Source: Cyclobacteriaceae bacterium
GTDB lineage: Bacteria > Bacteroidota > Bacteroidia > Cytophagales > Cyclobacteriaceae
Length of the DNA: 64,000 bases
NCBI GenBank assembly: GCA_021648745.1
Contig: JAKISE010000004.1
Location: forward strand, 4,607 to 68,606
Direction of reading: 5' to 3'
Part shown: positions 34,929 through 43,779 of the stretch, piece by piece
Layout of the letters: each line of letters begins with the position of its first letter
How positions within the stretch are numbered: the stretch's first letter is position 1
Program-made: the position numbers and the translations under genes
The notes under the pieces: model-generated
What the model was told of the DNA's origin: nothing
The model's database searches: none
The model's input: only the letters and a program-made list of their open reading frames with translations

Positions 34929-35220
34929 AGTTAAAAGAAGTAAATTTTGTGCACACTCAATATAATTATGTGAAGTGTATTGAAGTATTGTATATTACGA
35001 TTGAGTAGCCCTTTATGAGAAACTTTTATGCGGTTGATATCGTTGCTTATTCAGGAGTGTGTATTAAAGAAAAATTATATTTTATTTTCCAATATTTTTC
35101 GGAGCTATCCGTTAGCAACTATATAGGCTAATCCCCTTAATATTAAAAATATATCGAATAGGTAATTTACCTATTTTGCAATTTAGGTATTCATCTTATA
35201 GGAAGATACGGAACTGTCAC
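34929..35220. other. Intergenic region between ssrA repeat and sigma factor gene
   Basis: No coding frame with protein-like composition and no RNA gene is recognised. The only structured piece is a palindrome at 35157-35175. The sequence is A+T-rich and probably the extended regulatory region of the sigma factor gene. Confidence 0.6.
35157..35175. promoter_or_regulatory. Perfect 19-bp palindrome upstream of the sigma factor gene
   Basis: AATAGGTAA-T-TTACCTATT is perfectly symmetric. It lies 99 bp before the sigma factor start and about 45 bp before its candidate -7 box, a good place for an operator. The binding protein is unknown. Confidence 0.5.
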
Positions 35221-35228
35221 TAGCTTTG
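35221..35228 (+). promoter_or_regulatory. Candidate -7 box of the sigma factor promoter
   Basis: TAGCTTTG matches TAnnTTTG and stands 27 bp before the ATG at 35256. No clear TTG -33 element is seen 19-22 bp upstream, so activation by another factor is possible. Confidence 0.4.
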
Positions 35229-35255
35229 TATCGTTATTAATATAACAAAAGTGTT

Positions 35256-36122
35256 ATGAGACAACTAAAAATAAGTCAAAACATTACAACAAGGGAAAAC
35301 CAATCGTTAGAGAAGTATTTCCAAGATGTGAATAGAATAGATATGATTACTTCGGATGATGAAGCAGAATTATCTATAAGAATAAAAGAAGGCGATGAAG
35401 CCGCTCTTGAAAAATTGGTTCGTGCAAACTTAAGATTTGTGGTATCGGTTGCAAAACAATACCAGAATAGAAACCTTACATTAAATGATTTAATTAACGA
35501 GGGCAATATTGGCCTTATTAAGGCAGCTAAGAAATTTGATCATACTCGAGGGTTTAAGTTTATTTCTTACGCAGTTTGGTGGATACGCCAGTCGATCATG
35601 CAAGCATTGGCAGAAAACTCTAGAATGGTAAGGATGCCACTTAATAGAGTAGGTACGCTTAACAGAATTAGAAGAACTGCTTCTGAGCTGCAGCAAAACC
35701 TTGAACGAGAGCCAACAGATGAAGAGTTAGCTCAAGTACTTGAGATGACCGTAAGTGAAGTAAAGAAAACATTAGATGGTAATATGAGGCAGCTTTCGAT
35801 GGATGCACCATTTGCTAATGAAGATGATAACTCATTACTTGATGTATTGATGGATAAATCGATTGATGAGACAGATAAGGGCGTTGCTTATACAGGTTCA
35901 TTGTCAGTTGAAGCCGAGCGTTCGCTTTCAACACTTAAACCAAAAGATAGAGAAATACTAAAAATGTTTTTTGGAATTGGCCGTGAAAATGCTCTTTCGT
36001 TGGAGCAAATTAGTGATGAACTGGGCTTAACAAGAGAGCGTGTACGTCAGTTAAAAGAAAAATCGTTGAGAGAACTACGTGCATCTAATAGGTCTACAAA
36101 CTTAGTGCAGTACTTAGGGTAG
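35256..36122 (+). CDS. rpoD: Primary-type RNA polymerase sigma factor RpoD/SigA
   Basis: A 288-aa group 1/2 sigma factor of the short Bacteroidota kind. Region 1.2 is ENQSLEKYFQDVNRIDMIT; region 2 has ANLRFVVSVAKQYQNRNLTL then NDLINEGNIGLIKAAKKFD and the promoter-melting segment FISYAVWWIRQSIMQAL; region 3 follows; region 4 has PKDREILKMFFGIG and the helix-turn-helix LTRERVRQLKEKSLREL. The long non-conserved region of proteobacterial RpoD is absent, as normal here. It would recognise the TTG/TAnnTTTG promoters noted in this window. Confidence 0.94.
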   Translation: MRQLKISQNITTRENQSLEKYFQDVNRIDMITSDDEAELSIRIKEGDEAALEKLVRANLRFVVSVAKQYQNRNLTLNDLINEGNIGLIKAAKKFDHTRGFKFISYAVWWIRQSIMQALAENSRMVRMPLNRVGTLNRIRRTASELQQNLEREPTDEELAQVLEMTVSEVKKTLDGNMRQLSMDAPFANEDDNSLLDVLMDKSIDETDKGVAYTGSLSVEAERSLSTLKPKDREILKMFFGIGRENALSLEQISDELGLTRERVRQLKEKSLRELRASNRSTNLVQYLG

Positions 36123-36142
36123 TAGAATATTCCCAAATAAAT

Positions 36143-36188
36143 AAAAGTTCCATTTTGATGACATTTGTCCCAAAATGGAACTTTTTTA
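36143..36188 (+). terminator. Rho-independent terminator after the sigma factor gene
   Basis: AAAAGTTCCATTTTG and CAAAATGGAACTTTT form a perfect 15-bp stem around a 13-base loop, followed by T residues. It is symmetric with A- and T-rich flanks and could also stop transcription from the other side. Confidence 0.9.
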
Positions 36189-36270
36189 TTGATCCAGATT
36201 TATCGAATCGTCCTAATTTGAGCCTCAGAGCTATTTTTGTTTTTGGCATCATTATGACAGCATGGTTAGT

Positions 36271-36384
36271 ATGAAAACTAATTATACGGAAATGAAAAAG
36301 TCGGAACTTAATTTTTTTAAAATATTAATGGGGCTAATATATGTGTTATTAGCAGTGCTTATAGTGGTTGCACTAACACTCTAA
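36271..36384 (+). CDS. Possible 37-aa single-span membrane peptide
   Basis: ATG to TAA encodes a Lys-rich, cytoplasmic-type start (MKTNYTEMKKSELNFFK) followed by one hydrophobic helix (ILMGLIYVLLAVLIVVALTL). The charge asymmetry and clean helix are those of a small membrane protein. A TATTTTTG box lies at 36232-36239. It is too short for confident gene calling and I recognise no family. Confidence 0.4.
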   Translation: MKTNYTEMKKSELNFFKILMGLIYVLLAVLIVVALTL

Positions 36385-36407
36385 TAAAAAGTAGAATGGG
36401 AAGGAAA

Positions 36408-37043
36408 TTACTTTTTCTTTTTATCCAACGATTTTATAAACTTAGACCAGTTAAATGGATTTAAGAACGGATTGGATCTTGGCCCATAACTATCTTGCAT
36501 ATAATACAATTGCTGATTAAAATAGTAAGAGGCGTTTAAGCTAGCATCATAAGGCATACTTCTTACTAATGCTGCTAACGCATTTCCGTCTAACCTATTT
36601 CCAATCATTTCCCCTGGATCAGGTACATTTATCGCCAAAATAGCTTCTTTAAACATCTTTTCAGATAGAAAAGGTGTAATGTCAATATTTTCCAGGTAAA
36701 CAGTATCGATTTCCATCTTAAACACAACATTTACTCTGCCGTTTGCTCCTTCTGGGACCACAAAATCTTGTTTTATAAAACCTATTGAGCTTATTACTAG
36801 GTGATCGCCAACCAGTACTGGCATTGAAAAATAGCCGTACATATTGGAAGTAGTTCCTCTGCCGTATTTGGGTACATAAATGTGAACACCAGGCAGTTGG
36901 GTTTGCCCATCATCGCTAACTATCAATCCGGTTAATTGAACTATATCTTGATTTTGCGCAAAAAGTGCTTTTGGGTTAAAAAAAACAATTAACACGAATA
37001 TGCTTAATAAAACACCTTTACGTATATAATTTGATTTGCTCAT
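36408..37043 (-). CDS. Carboxypeptidase-like regulatory-domain (CarboxypepD_reg) exported protein
   Basis: A 211-aa exported protein with signal peptide (GVLLSIFVLIVFFNPKALFA) and an N-terminal beta-sandwich LTGLIVSDDGQTQLPGVHIY then VPKYGRGTTSNMYGYFSMPV, the domain also found at the front of SusC proteins. Here it stands alone with a C-terminal tail (MFKEAILAINVPDPGEM, RSNPFLNPFNWSKFIKSL) common in Bacteroidota proteins of unknown function. I chose the ATG at 37043; a TTG three codons upstream is less likely. Divergent from the ArsR gene. Confidence 0.8.
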   Translation of the reverse strand: MSKSNYIRKGVLLSIFVLIVFFNPKALFAQNQDIVQLTGLIVSDDGQTQLPGVHIYVPKYGRGTTSNMYGYFSMPVLVGDHLVISSIGFIKQDFVVPEGANGRVNVVFKMEIDTVYLENIDITPFLSEKMFKEAILAINVPDPGEMIGNRLDGNALAALVRSMPYDASLNASYYFNQQLYYMQDSYGPRSNPFLNPFNWSKFIKSLDKKKK

Positions 37044-37127
37044 AATGTCCAAAGATATTAATTACAGTCTTTATAAGAGGTAGTTTAGCAAATCAATTAC
37101 TTAATTTGTGCTTTAATAAAAGAAAAA

Positions 37128-37523
37128 ATGCGTCTTACTCGATTTAATTTAAGTATAGGTACACAAATAATGAAGGCATTGGGGGATGAGGCCCGATTAC
37201 GTGTTCTTAATTTACTAATTAATAGGGGTCCGATGACTATTTCTGATTTGGAACATATACTTGATTTTAGCCAAACGAAAACTTCTCGCCACGTTACATA
37301 TTTAAAAAACTCAGGTATGCTTTCTTTTATTAAATTAGATCAGTGGGTGATTTACATGGTTAAGGATGAAGTGTATGATGTGATTAGCCAATTTGTTGAA
37401 TTTGTAGAAAAAGACCAGCAATTGGAAAATGATGTCGAAACCTATGAAACCCTGCTTAATAATAGAGAGTTAGCCCAAAATAAAATACCCACACATAGAT
37501 GGAAGCAACTAAAAAGCATTTAA
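37128..37523 (+). CDS. ArsR-family transcriptional regulator
   Basis: A 131-aa winged helix-turn-helix protein: MKALGDEARLRVLNLLINRG, then the recognition segment LDFSQTKTSRHVTYLKNSGM and the wing. No cysteine pair of the classic metal-sensing ELCVCDL type is present, so metal sensing is not indicated. It overlaps the YjjG gene by 25 bp. The pairing with a nucleotidase is seen in other Bacteroidota, but the signal is unknown. Confidence 0.87.
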   Translation: MRLTRFNLSIGTQIMKALGDEARLRVLNLLINRGPMTISDLEHILDFSQTKTSRHVTYLKNSGMLSFIKLDQWVIYMVKDEVYDVISQFVEFVEKDQQLENDVETYETLLNNRELAQNKIPTHRWKQLKSI

Positions 37524-38194
37524 TATTTGATTTGGATGATACCCTTTGGGACTTTCAGCAAAACTCTCATGATACGTTATTGGATCTTTTTGATGCATAT
37601 CGAATTGGAGATCAGGGCATTGAGGTTGCTAGGTTTATTGAGGTTTTTAGAGAAATAAATAACGCCCTCTGGGATCGGTTTGACGAAGGATTAATTACCA
37701 GAGAGGTAATTAGAAAGGAGCGATTCCCAGCTGTTTTTGAAAAACTTGATATTCATTTAAATGGAGTGGCTATGCAAATGCAAGATAGTTTTATGAGCAC
37801 TTGTTCGGCTAAATCAACATTGGTTAAAGGAGTGAAAGAAGTGTTGACGAAATTTAGTTCAACATATAAATTTCATATTCTTTCTAATGGGTTCGATGAA
37901 ATTCAATCTATCAAAATTAAAGCTGGGGGCCTTGAGCCTTATTTTGATAAAGTGATTACATCGGGAAGGGCAGGGTTTCGTAAACCTGAACCTGAAATAT
38001 TTGATTTTGCACTCAATGAAATTGGTGCACATAAAGAGGATTGTATTATGATTGGCGATAACCCATTTTCAGATATTGAAGGTGCTTTCAAGTATGGGAT
38101 AGATCAGGTGTATTATAATGTGCATAAAAAAGCCTGTAAAATAACACCAACCCATATTATTGATGATATGAGCGAGTTAATGAAAATTTTGTAA
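37499..38194 (+). CDS. YjjG-family HAD phosphatase (noncanonical pyrimidine nucleotidase)
   Basis: A 231-aa HAD-superfamily enzyme. Motif I is IFDLDDTLWDF with the nucleophile Asp, motif II ILSNGFDE, motif III Lys in GRAGFRKPEPEIF, and motif IV MIGDNPFSDIEGA. DDTLWDFQQNSHDTL is characteristic of YjjG, which removes phosphate from noncanonical dUMP- and UMP-like nucleotides. Translational coupling to the ArsR gene is likely from the overlap. Confidence 0.85.
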   Translation: MEATKKHLIFDLDDTLWDFQQNSHDTLLDLFDAYRIGDQGIEVARFIEVFREINNALWDRFDEGLITREVIRKERFPAVFEKLDIHLNGVAMQMQDSFMSTCSAKSTLVKGVKEVLTKFSSTYKFHILSNGFDEIQSIKIKAGGLEPYFDKVITSGRAGFRKPEPEIFDFALNEIGAHKEDCIMIGDNPFSDIEGAFKYGIDQVYYNVHKKACKITPTHIIDDMSELMKIL

Positions 38195-38738
38195 TTGAAA
38201 ATGGAGACAATTGAAAGAGCCTTTCATATCACTATGAGAGCAAAAGGGAGATTCTTCTAAAATTGTTTCAGATGTCACAGGTAAAAGTGATAATAGGCCA
38301 CTATTATGGAGTATATAAAAAACTTTAAGGAGCAATTGAAAAAGGTAATTGCTTAGGTTTAGTGTCTGATTAACTTTATTTCCAAAAAATTAAAGAAGTA
38401 AGAAAGCGGAGATAAGACTCGCTCTCTGAAGTAAAGAATTTGCAATTTACTTTTGGATAAATTTATGAAACCTCTTGTTTTATTATTATAACTTATCCTC
38501 TAACTAAGTGTCATAATCATCGTCATTATCGAGCGCCCGCCTCCCGAAGTTGTACGAAGGGCAAGTAAGACTCGGTAATCTCTGGGCTCTTCCGAGCCTA
38601 TTATTTGAGGACTATGGTTGGTTAGCCAAGAAGTATTTTCTGGTCTTACGCCAGACAATGACCATCTAAGTTGAAGACAAGCACACCCTTATAATTTAGC
38701 TCTGATAAGCGTTCAGTTATAAGTGCCGCCCATTCATT
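38195..38738. other. Intergenic region, degraded sequence
   Basis: No convincing gene. About 38525-38680 is richer in G+C than its surroundings and has short hairpins (GGGCTCTTCCGAGCC, CTGGTCTTACGCCAG), possibly a relic of a mobile element. Around 38200-38350 a few short frames look like decayed coding sequence but carry stops in all phases. Confidence 0.5.
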
Positions 38739-38914
38739 AACTGAGCTTATAAGGAATAGCTGTCAGAAAATAAGGTAGTAGGTGGGACATTTGAGATAAA
38801 AGTGAACAAATTATGGATTATTCCTTCCGATAGATATCGGGATTGTTTCTAAAAGATTGCCTGCTAAATACTTTCACTTAAACCTGACAGTATTCCTTAG
38901 GTCAAACTCAGGTT
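38739..38914. mobile_element. MITE family A, copy 3, degraded and inverted (176 bp)
   Basis: The right end reads inward as ACCTGAGTTTGACCTAAGGA, and the left end is AACTGAGCTTATAAGGAAT. Internal blocks GCTGTCAGAAAATAAGGTAG and GATTGCCTGCTAAATACTTT match the other copies in reverse orientation. About 90 bp are missing from the middle and the ends have diverged, so this is an old, immobile copy. Confidence 0.75.
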
Positions 38915-39660
38915 GAAATTTACACCAAAAATTTAATAATATGCTGCACTTAGGGTACTAAGTGGTATATGTGTCTACACAAAGAGGCATCCATAATAAT
39001 GTATCGACCAAATTTAAATGCCACTTACAATTGCAAGAGATATGTATATATAATAAAAAAGGTTGCTTTCTTATTATACGGTTTAAACGTGTAGAAAATG
39101 ATTGAAATAAAGAATTTAGTATTTTTAAATACCAATAGCAGTCTTTACAATCATTTTATAATTCATTTAGCTGCTAAATTACAAAATAAACTTTGCAAAT
39201 AACTATTTCTAGCTTTTACTTGGTTGTTAAAATATCTCTCAGAATCTGATATTATTGGAAATATGTTGAAAATGCTATTATCTAAATATTGGACTAATAT
39301 AATATTTATTTTTATATCTAAAAGATTTTCTAAAGTTGAGTTTAGGTAAGTTTAGATAACAGGGCCATAGTTAGATTTTTGACATTCAAATGTTAATATT
39401 AACCATCTTAAATTCGATTATAGACCATTATATATCAAAATTGATTTGATGCGTAGAATAATTATAAATAATTTTTCTACGCTATTTCGTGGTATTTATT
39501 GCTGATTTTAAATAGTATAATACAAAGATTAAGTGTTCGATTAAAGTAGAAGTGTAAACTTCTCATTCTAGCACTTGAGTTGTACAGGCACTTTAATTTA
39601 GGTTCTTCATTTTTTAGTATCAGTTATGTCGAAAACAACAAAAAATATATTGTTCAACTA
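38915..39660. other. A+T-rich intergenic region upstream of gntR
   Basis: About 750 bp with no open frame that looks like protein and no RNA gene I recognise. It is strongly A+T-rich with runs such as ATGTGTATATATAATAAAAA. It probably holds distal regulatory DNA of the catabolic locus or decayed sequence. Confidence 0.5.
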
Positions 39661-39701
39661 TTGATTTTGCAATAAAAAGCTTTTACTTTGCGTACTAAGT
39701 T
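39661..39701 (+). promoter_or_regulatory. Promoter and shared operator motif of the gntR operon
   Basis: TTG (39661-39663), 20 bp, then TACTTTG (39684-39690) form a promoter. The motif ACTTTGCGTACTAAGTT (39685-39701) overlaps the -7 box and the predicted start of transcription. The same motif is at 59600-59616 and, as a variant, at 60607-60623. ACTT...AAGT gives it partial dyad symmetry, as expected for a GntR dimer, which would then repress its own gene. Confidence 0.65.
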
Positions 39702-39719
39702 CAACACACAAATCATTGT

Positions 39720-40424
39720 ATGTCAAAGTATTTTAAAATAAGCCAGGAGATTATAGGTCGAATACAATCTGGGGAGCTGATGCCAGGAATGCGTGTTCCT
39801 TCAGAAAATGAAATTATTGCACATTTTAAGGTAAGTTCTACTACTGCTCGGAAAGCTCTCAACGAACTTGAACAAGCTGGGTATGCATCTAAAATAAAGG
39901 GAAAAGGCACCTTTGTGCTAGTACGTAATGTGGAAAGAACAGCATCTAAAATTCTTGGGTTTAGTAGCAATATGCGTCAAACAGGGCGCAAACCTTCAAC
40001 TAAATTACTCAGTTCAAAACTTATCAAATCTGGATATTCTGCGACAATAAATGGGCGATGGTATACTATGAAAGGTCCTGTTATAAAAATCAAAAGGCTT
40101 AGATATGCAGACGGCATACCCATGATGCTAGAAGAAAGATATATTTCTTTGGAATTATGCCCGGATATAGATAAACAAGATTTGGAAGGGTCGCTTTACG
40201 ATATTTATGAAGATAAGTACACATTACAAATGACAGAAATAAACCAAATGCTAAGTGCAACAGTTATTACTGACAAAAAAATAAAAAAGCTGTTCGAGTT
40301 GGAAAATGATATTCCAGCATTCTTTGTAAACGGTATTACTTTTTGCGGAAAAGAGATTATTCTGGAAATGGAAGAGTCTATTTATAGAGGTGATCAATAT
40401 CGCTTCTCAGTTAAAGCAACTTAG
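39720..40424 (+). CDS. GntR-family regulator, HutC/UTRA type
   Basis: A 234-aa regulator with an N-terminal winged helix-turn-helix (KISQEIIGRIQSGELMPGMR, FKVSSTTARKALNELEQAGY then KGKGTFVL) and a UTRA ligand domain (KIKRLRYADGIPMMLEERYI through YRFSVKAT). UTRA proteins usually sense a sugar phosphate or a pathway metabolite. It is the first gene of the plus-strand catabolic run, and the shared motif in its own promoter and two others makes it the likely regulator of the whole locus. Confidence 0.92.
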   Translation: MSKYFKISQEIIGRIQSGELMPGMRVPSENEIIAHFKVSSTTARKALNELEQAGYASKIKGKGTFVLVRNVERTASKILGFSSNMRQTGRKPSTKLLSSKLIKSGYSATINGRWYTMKGPVIKIKRLRYADGIPMMLEERYISLELCPDIDKQDLEGSLYDIYEDKYTLQMTEINQMLSATVITDKKIKKLFELENDIPAFFVNGITFCGKEIILEMEESIYRGDQYRFSVKAT

Positions 40425-40462
40425 TAAAAGTTAAATAATTAACAATTAAATAATTAGAAGCA

Positions 40463-41422
40463 ATGTATTCTAAAGAATTCGTAACAAATGTTTATAGAAC
40501 GCTACTAACAATCAGAGTGTTCGAGACTGAGTGTATTAAGCTTTACCGTCAAGGTTTTATAAGAGGTTATTTTCACCCTTACCTGGGCGAAGAAGCAATA
40601 GCTGTTGGTGTCTGTGCAGCTCTCACGGATAAGGATTATATTACTAGCACACACCGTGGGCATGGACACTGTATTGCCAATGGAGCTAACCTTGATAAAA
40701 TGATTGCAGAGCTATTGGGCAAAAAAGATGGATATTGTAAGGGACTTGGAGGTTCAATGCATATTGCAGATACCACAAAGGGGAACCTGGGTGCAAATGG
40801 TATTGTAGGCGCAGGAATCCCGATTGGAGTTGGTGCAGCTCTAGCCACTAAAATTCGTAAAGATGATGCAGTAACTGTAACGTTTTCTTCTGATGGAGCA
40901 GCCAATAATGGCGTATTTTCAGAGGCTCTTAATTTAGCTGCAGCGTGGGACTTGCCATTTATACTGGTATTAGAAAATAATCAATATGCTGTTTCAACAC
41001 CAATCAAAGAATCAACTAGAGAAGTGGAACTAGTAAAAAGGGGAGAGAGCCTTGGCGTGAAAAGTTTTAGAATTGATGGCAATAATGTGTTTGAAGTTTA
41101 TGAAACAACTAAAGAAGCAATAAGAATTTGCAAGGAAGAAAAAGGTCCTGTATTGATTGAGGCTGTTACGTTTCGCCATGGGGGGCATCATGTTAATGAT
41201 CCAGGCCTTTATCTGCAGAAGGAGGAGTTGGACTATTATATGTCAAAGGATCCAGTCGAATTCGCTCGAAAATATTTGATTGACGATTTAGGTTTGAATG
41301 AGAGTGAAGTTGAAGAAATCGATTCTATTGTTAATAAGCAAATAGAAGATAGTATTGAATTTGCTAAGGAAAATGGTGAAATGAGTAGCAAAGAATTTTT
41401 AAAATTTATTGAAAACTATTAA
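40463..41422 (+). CDS. TPP-dependent 2-oxoacid/acetoin dehydrogenase E1, alpha subunit
   Basis: The 319-aa alpha chain of a heterotetrameric E1 decarboxylase. TPP-binding residues fall in SSDGAANNGVFSEALNLAAA followed by LVLENNQYAVSTP (the usual GDG...NN motif appears here as SDG). Also visible are THRGHGHCIANGANLDKMIA and GGSMHIAD. Similarity is to PdhA/AcoA proteins that take short 2-oxoacids or acetoin. Starts 38 bp after gntR and 2 bp before the beta gene. Confidence 0.9.
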   Translation: MYSKEFVTNVYRTLLTIRVFETECIKLYRQGFIRGYFHPYLGEEAIAVGVCAALTDKDYITSTHRGHGHCIANGANLDKMIAELLGKKDGYCKGLGGSMHIADTTKGNLGANGIVGAGIPIGVGAALATKIRKDDAVTVTFSSDGAANNGVFSEALNLAAAWDLPFILVLENNQYAVSTPIKESTREVELVKRGESLGVKSFRIDGNNVFEVYETTKEAIRICKEEKGPVLIEAVTFRHGGHHVNDPGLYLQKEELDYYMSKDPVEFARKYLIDDLGLNESEVEEIDSIVNKQIEDSIEFAKENGEMSSKEFLKFIENY

Positions 41423-41424
41423 CC

Positions 41425-42420
41425 ATGGAAGAAATGAAAGAATTGATGTACCGTGAAGCATTGAACCATGCTTTGCTAGAAGAAATGAGGTCTGATGACA
41501 CAGTATTTATAATGGGAGAAGGCATTGCCGAAAGAGGAGGATCCTTCAAAGTTACTGTTGATTTGTTAAAAGAGTTTGGCTCGCAGAGAGTAATTGATAC
41601 ACCTATTTCAGAAGCGAGTTTTACCGGAGCCGGAGTAGGAGCAGCAATTGCAGGCATGAAGCCCGTAGTGGAAATATTATTTTCTGATTTTACCATGCTG
41701 ATTATGGATCAATTGGTGAATCAGGCAGCAAAATTTAATTTTATGACAGGTGGGGCAGGAAAAGTGCCAATGGTTCTGCGCACCCAAGGGGGTGTTGGTA
41801 ATGGTCTTGCTGCTCAGCATTCGCAAAGTCTGGAAGCGATTTTTTACCATATTCCCGGGCTGAAATTAGTTATGCCTTCTACACCAAAAGATGCAAAAGG
41901 ATTATTAAAGGCTGCCATCAGAGATGATAACCCCGTTATTTTTCTAGAACACAAATTACTTTATATGAATAAAGGGTTGGTGCCTGATGGAGATTATATC
42001 ATAGAATTGGGGAAAGCAGATGTAAAAAAAGAGGGTTCAGATGTTACCATAATTGCTTGGTCTAATATGTTGATTCGCTCACTTGCTGCGGCAGAAAAAT
42101 TAGAAGAACAAGGCATTAGTGTTGAAGTCGTAGATCCTCGAACCTTAGTTCCTTTGGATAAGGAAACAATTCTTGAATCAGTACGAAAAACTGAACACGT
42201 TGTCATCGTGCAAGAAGCAATTAGACGTGGTGGAATCGGGTCGGATATTGCTTCAATTATTCAGGAAGAGGCATTTGACTATTTGAATGCGCCAATAAAA
42301 ATAGTTGCAGGCTTAAATACCCCAGTGCCATTTAATTTGAATCTGGAAAAAATTGTAGTACCTCAGGAAGAAGATATAATCAGTGCAGTACAAAATTTAG
42401 TCGGAGTATATCAAGAATAA
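41425..42420 (+). CDS. TPP-dependent 2-oxoacid/acetoin dehydrogenase E1, beta subunit
   Basis: The 331-aa beta chain that completes the E1 active sites. Recognisable segments are FIMGEGIAERGGSFKVT, RVIDTPISEASFTGAGVGAA, VPMVLRTQGGVGNGLAAQHS and IIAWSNMLIRSLAAAEKL. It normally assembles with the alpha subunit and feeds a reductively acylated lipoyl group on E2. It overlaps no neighbour but follows the alpha gene by 2 bp. Confidence 0.92.
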   Translation: MEEMKELMYREALNHALLEEMRSDDTVFIMGEGIAERGGSFKVTVDLLKEFGSQRVIDTPISEASFTGAGVGAAIAGMKPVVEILFSDFTMLIMDQLVNQAAKFNFMTGGAGKVPMVLRTQGGVGNGLAAQHSQSLEAIFYHIPGLKLVMPSTPKDAKGLLKAAIRDDNPVIFLEHKLLYMNKGLVPDGDYIIELGKADVKKEGSDVTIIAWSNMLIRSLAAAEKLEEQGISVEVVDPRTLVPLDKETILESVRKTEHVVIVQEAIRRGGIGSDIASIIQEEAFDYLNAPIKIVAGLNTPVPFNLNLEKIVVPQEEDIISAVQNLVGVYQE

Positions 42421-42478
42421 CAGCTTAGGCTGATACAATGTATCAAGTGGATTCCGATACTAATATAAAAAATAAACA

Positions 42479-43696
42479 ATGGTGAAGCCAATTAATATGC
42501 CTCAAGTGGGCCAGGATCTTGAAACAGCAATCATTTCAGAATGGTGTATAGAAGAAAATGATAAAGTTGAAAAGGGTGATGTTATTGCTGTAGTAGAGTC
42601 AGATAAAGCGTCATTTGATGTGGAAGCTTTCGAATCAGGAACCATCTTAAAACTATTATTTGATGAAGGTGATGAAGCAGCAGTTTTTAAACCTATCGCA
42701 TACTATGGTGATCCTGGCGATATAGTTGATGAAGCCCCAAATACTGAAAACTCTACTGGATTAATCTCGAAATCTACAGATTCACAGGTCGAAGTTAATG
42801 CACAAACAGAAACAATAACCAAAGCAATTCTTGCTACCCCTGTTGTAAAACGTATTGCCAAAGAGCACAACATTGATATTTTATCAGTATCCGGAAGCGG
42901 CCCAAATGGACGCATATTGAAGGAAGACATATTGAAGTTTGCTGAAATCGATTTAAATGGTTCGCAAGAAAGTAATGGAGTTTCGTCCTGTTCCCAAAGT
43001 GGAGACCAGCGTATTGAGTACTCAAAAATGCGTCAAAAAATCGCAAATCGTCTGGTAGAAAGTAAGCAGCAAATTCCACATTTCTATTTATTTATGGATG
43101 TGGATGTTACAGAGTTGATTTTATGGAGACAGGAGAAAAACAAAGTAGTTGACAACGGAGATAAAATATCTATCAACGATATTTTGATTTTGGCAGTAGC
43201 AAAAACATTGAAAAAATTTCCTCAATTGAACACTCATGTTAGCCAATCTCACCTGGTTCTTAAAAGTGATATTAATATTGGTATAGCCGTATCTCTTGAG
43301 GATGGTTTGATAGTACCTGTGTTAGAGCATGCAGATGAAAAAGAAATTGAAAAAATTAGCGTGGAAAGCAGGGAAATTATTGAGAGTGCGAGAAAAGGTA
43401 AACTAAAATCAAATGCGCAAGGAACATTCACTATTAGTAATCTTGGCATGTACCCTATCAACAAGTTTATCCCAATTATTAATACTCCTGAGGCGGTAAT
43501 ACTTGGCGTTGGCAAGGCTGAAAAAAAAGTTGTTCCTACCGAGTCAGCTGGTTTCGGAGTAAAGGATATTTTAACATTAACATTAGCTTGTGATCACCGT
43601 GCTGTCGATGGGGCTCTTGGATCTCAATTTTTGGAAGAATTAAAGAGTTGTCTGGAAAATATAGAAAGGATTGGCTTAGATAAAAAGACTAATTAA
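42479..43696 (+). CDS. Dihydrolipoyllysine acyltransferase E2 component
   Basis: A 405-aa E2 with one N-terminal lipoyl domain (lipoylated Lys43 in VVESDKASFDVEA), a peripheral subunit-binding domain near residues 120-155 (ATPVVKRIAKEHNIDILSVS, GPNGRILKEDIL) and the CoA-dependent catalytic domain ending with CDHRAVDGALGSQFLEEL, where HxxxDG is catalytic. It accepts the acyl group from E1 and gives acyl-CoA. The lipoamide dehydrogenase (E3) is not encoded in the window and must be borrowed. Confidence 0.93.
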   Translation: MVKPINMPQVGQDLETAIISEWCIEENDKVEKGDVIAVVESDKASFDVEAFESGTILKLLFDEGDEAAVFKPIAYYGDPGDIVDEAPNTENSTGLISKSTDSQVEVNAQTETITKAILATPVVKRIAKEHNIDILSVSGSGPNGRILKEDILKFAEIDLNGSQESNGVSSCSQSGDQRIEYSKMRQKIANRLVESKQQIPHFYLFMDVDVTELILWRQEKNKVVDNGDKISINDILILAVAKTLKKFPQLNTHVSQSHLVLKSDINIGIAVSLEDGLIVPVLEHADEKEIEKISVESREIIESARKGKLKSNAQGTFTISNLGMYPINKFIPIINTPEAVILGVGKAEKKVVPTESAGFGVKDILTLTLACDHRAVDGALGSQFLEELKSCLENIERIGLDKKTN

Positions 43697-43779
43697 AAAA
43701 AACAGGACAGCGTAATGATGTTATTATTAATGTCAACATCAATATTATTTAAATAAAAGCAGAATTAAAACTAAAAGGT

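Noticed and set aside
40463..43696. Housekeeping pyruvate dehydrogenase
   Set aside because: E3 is missing, the genes sit in a GntR-led catabolic run and the subunits are of the AcoAB type; a pathway-specific role is more likely, though pyruvate cannot be excluded as substrate.
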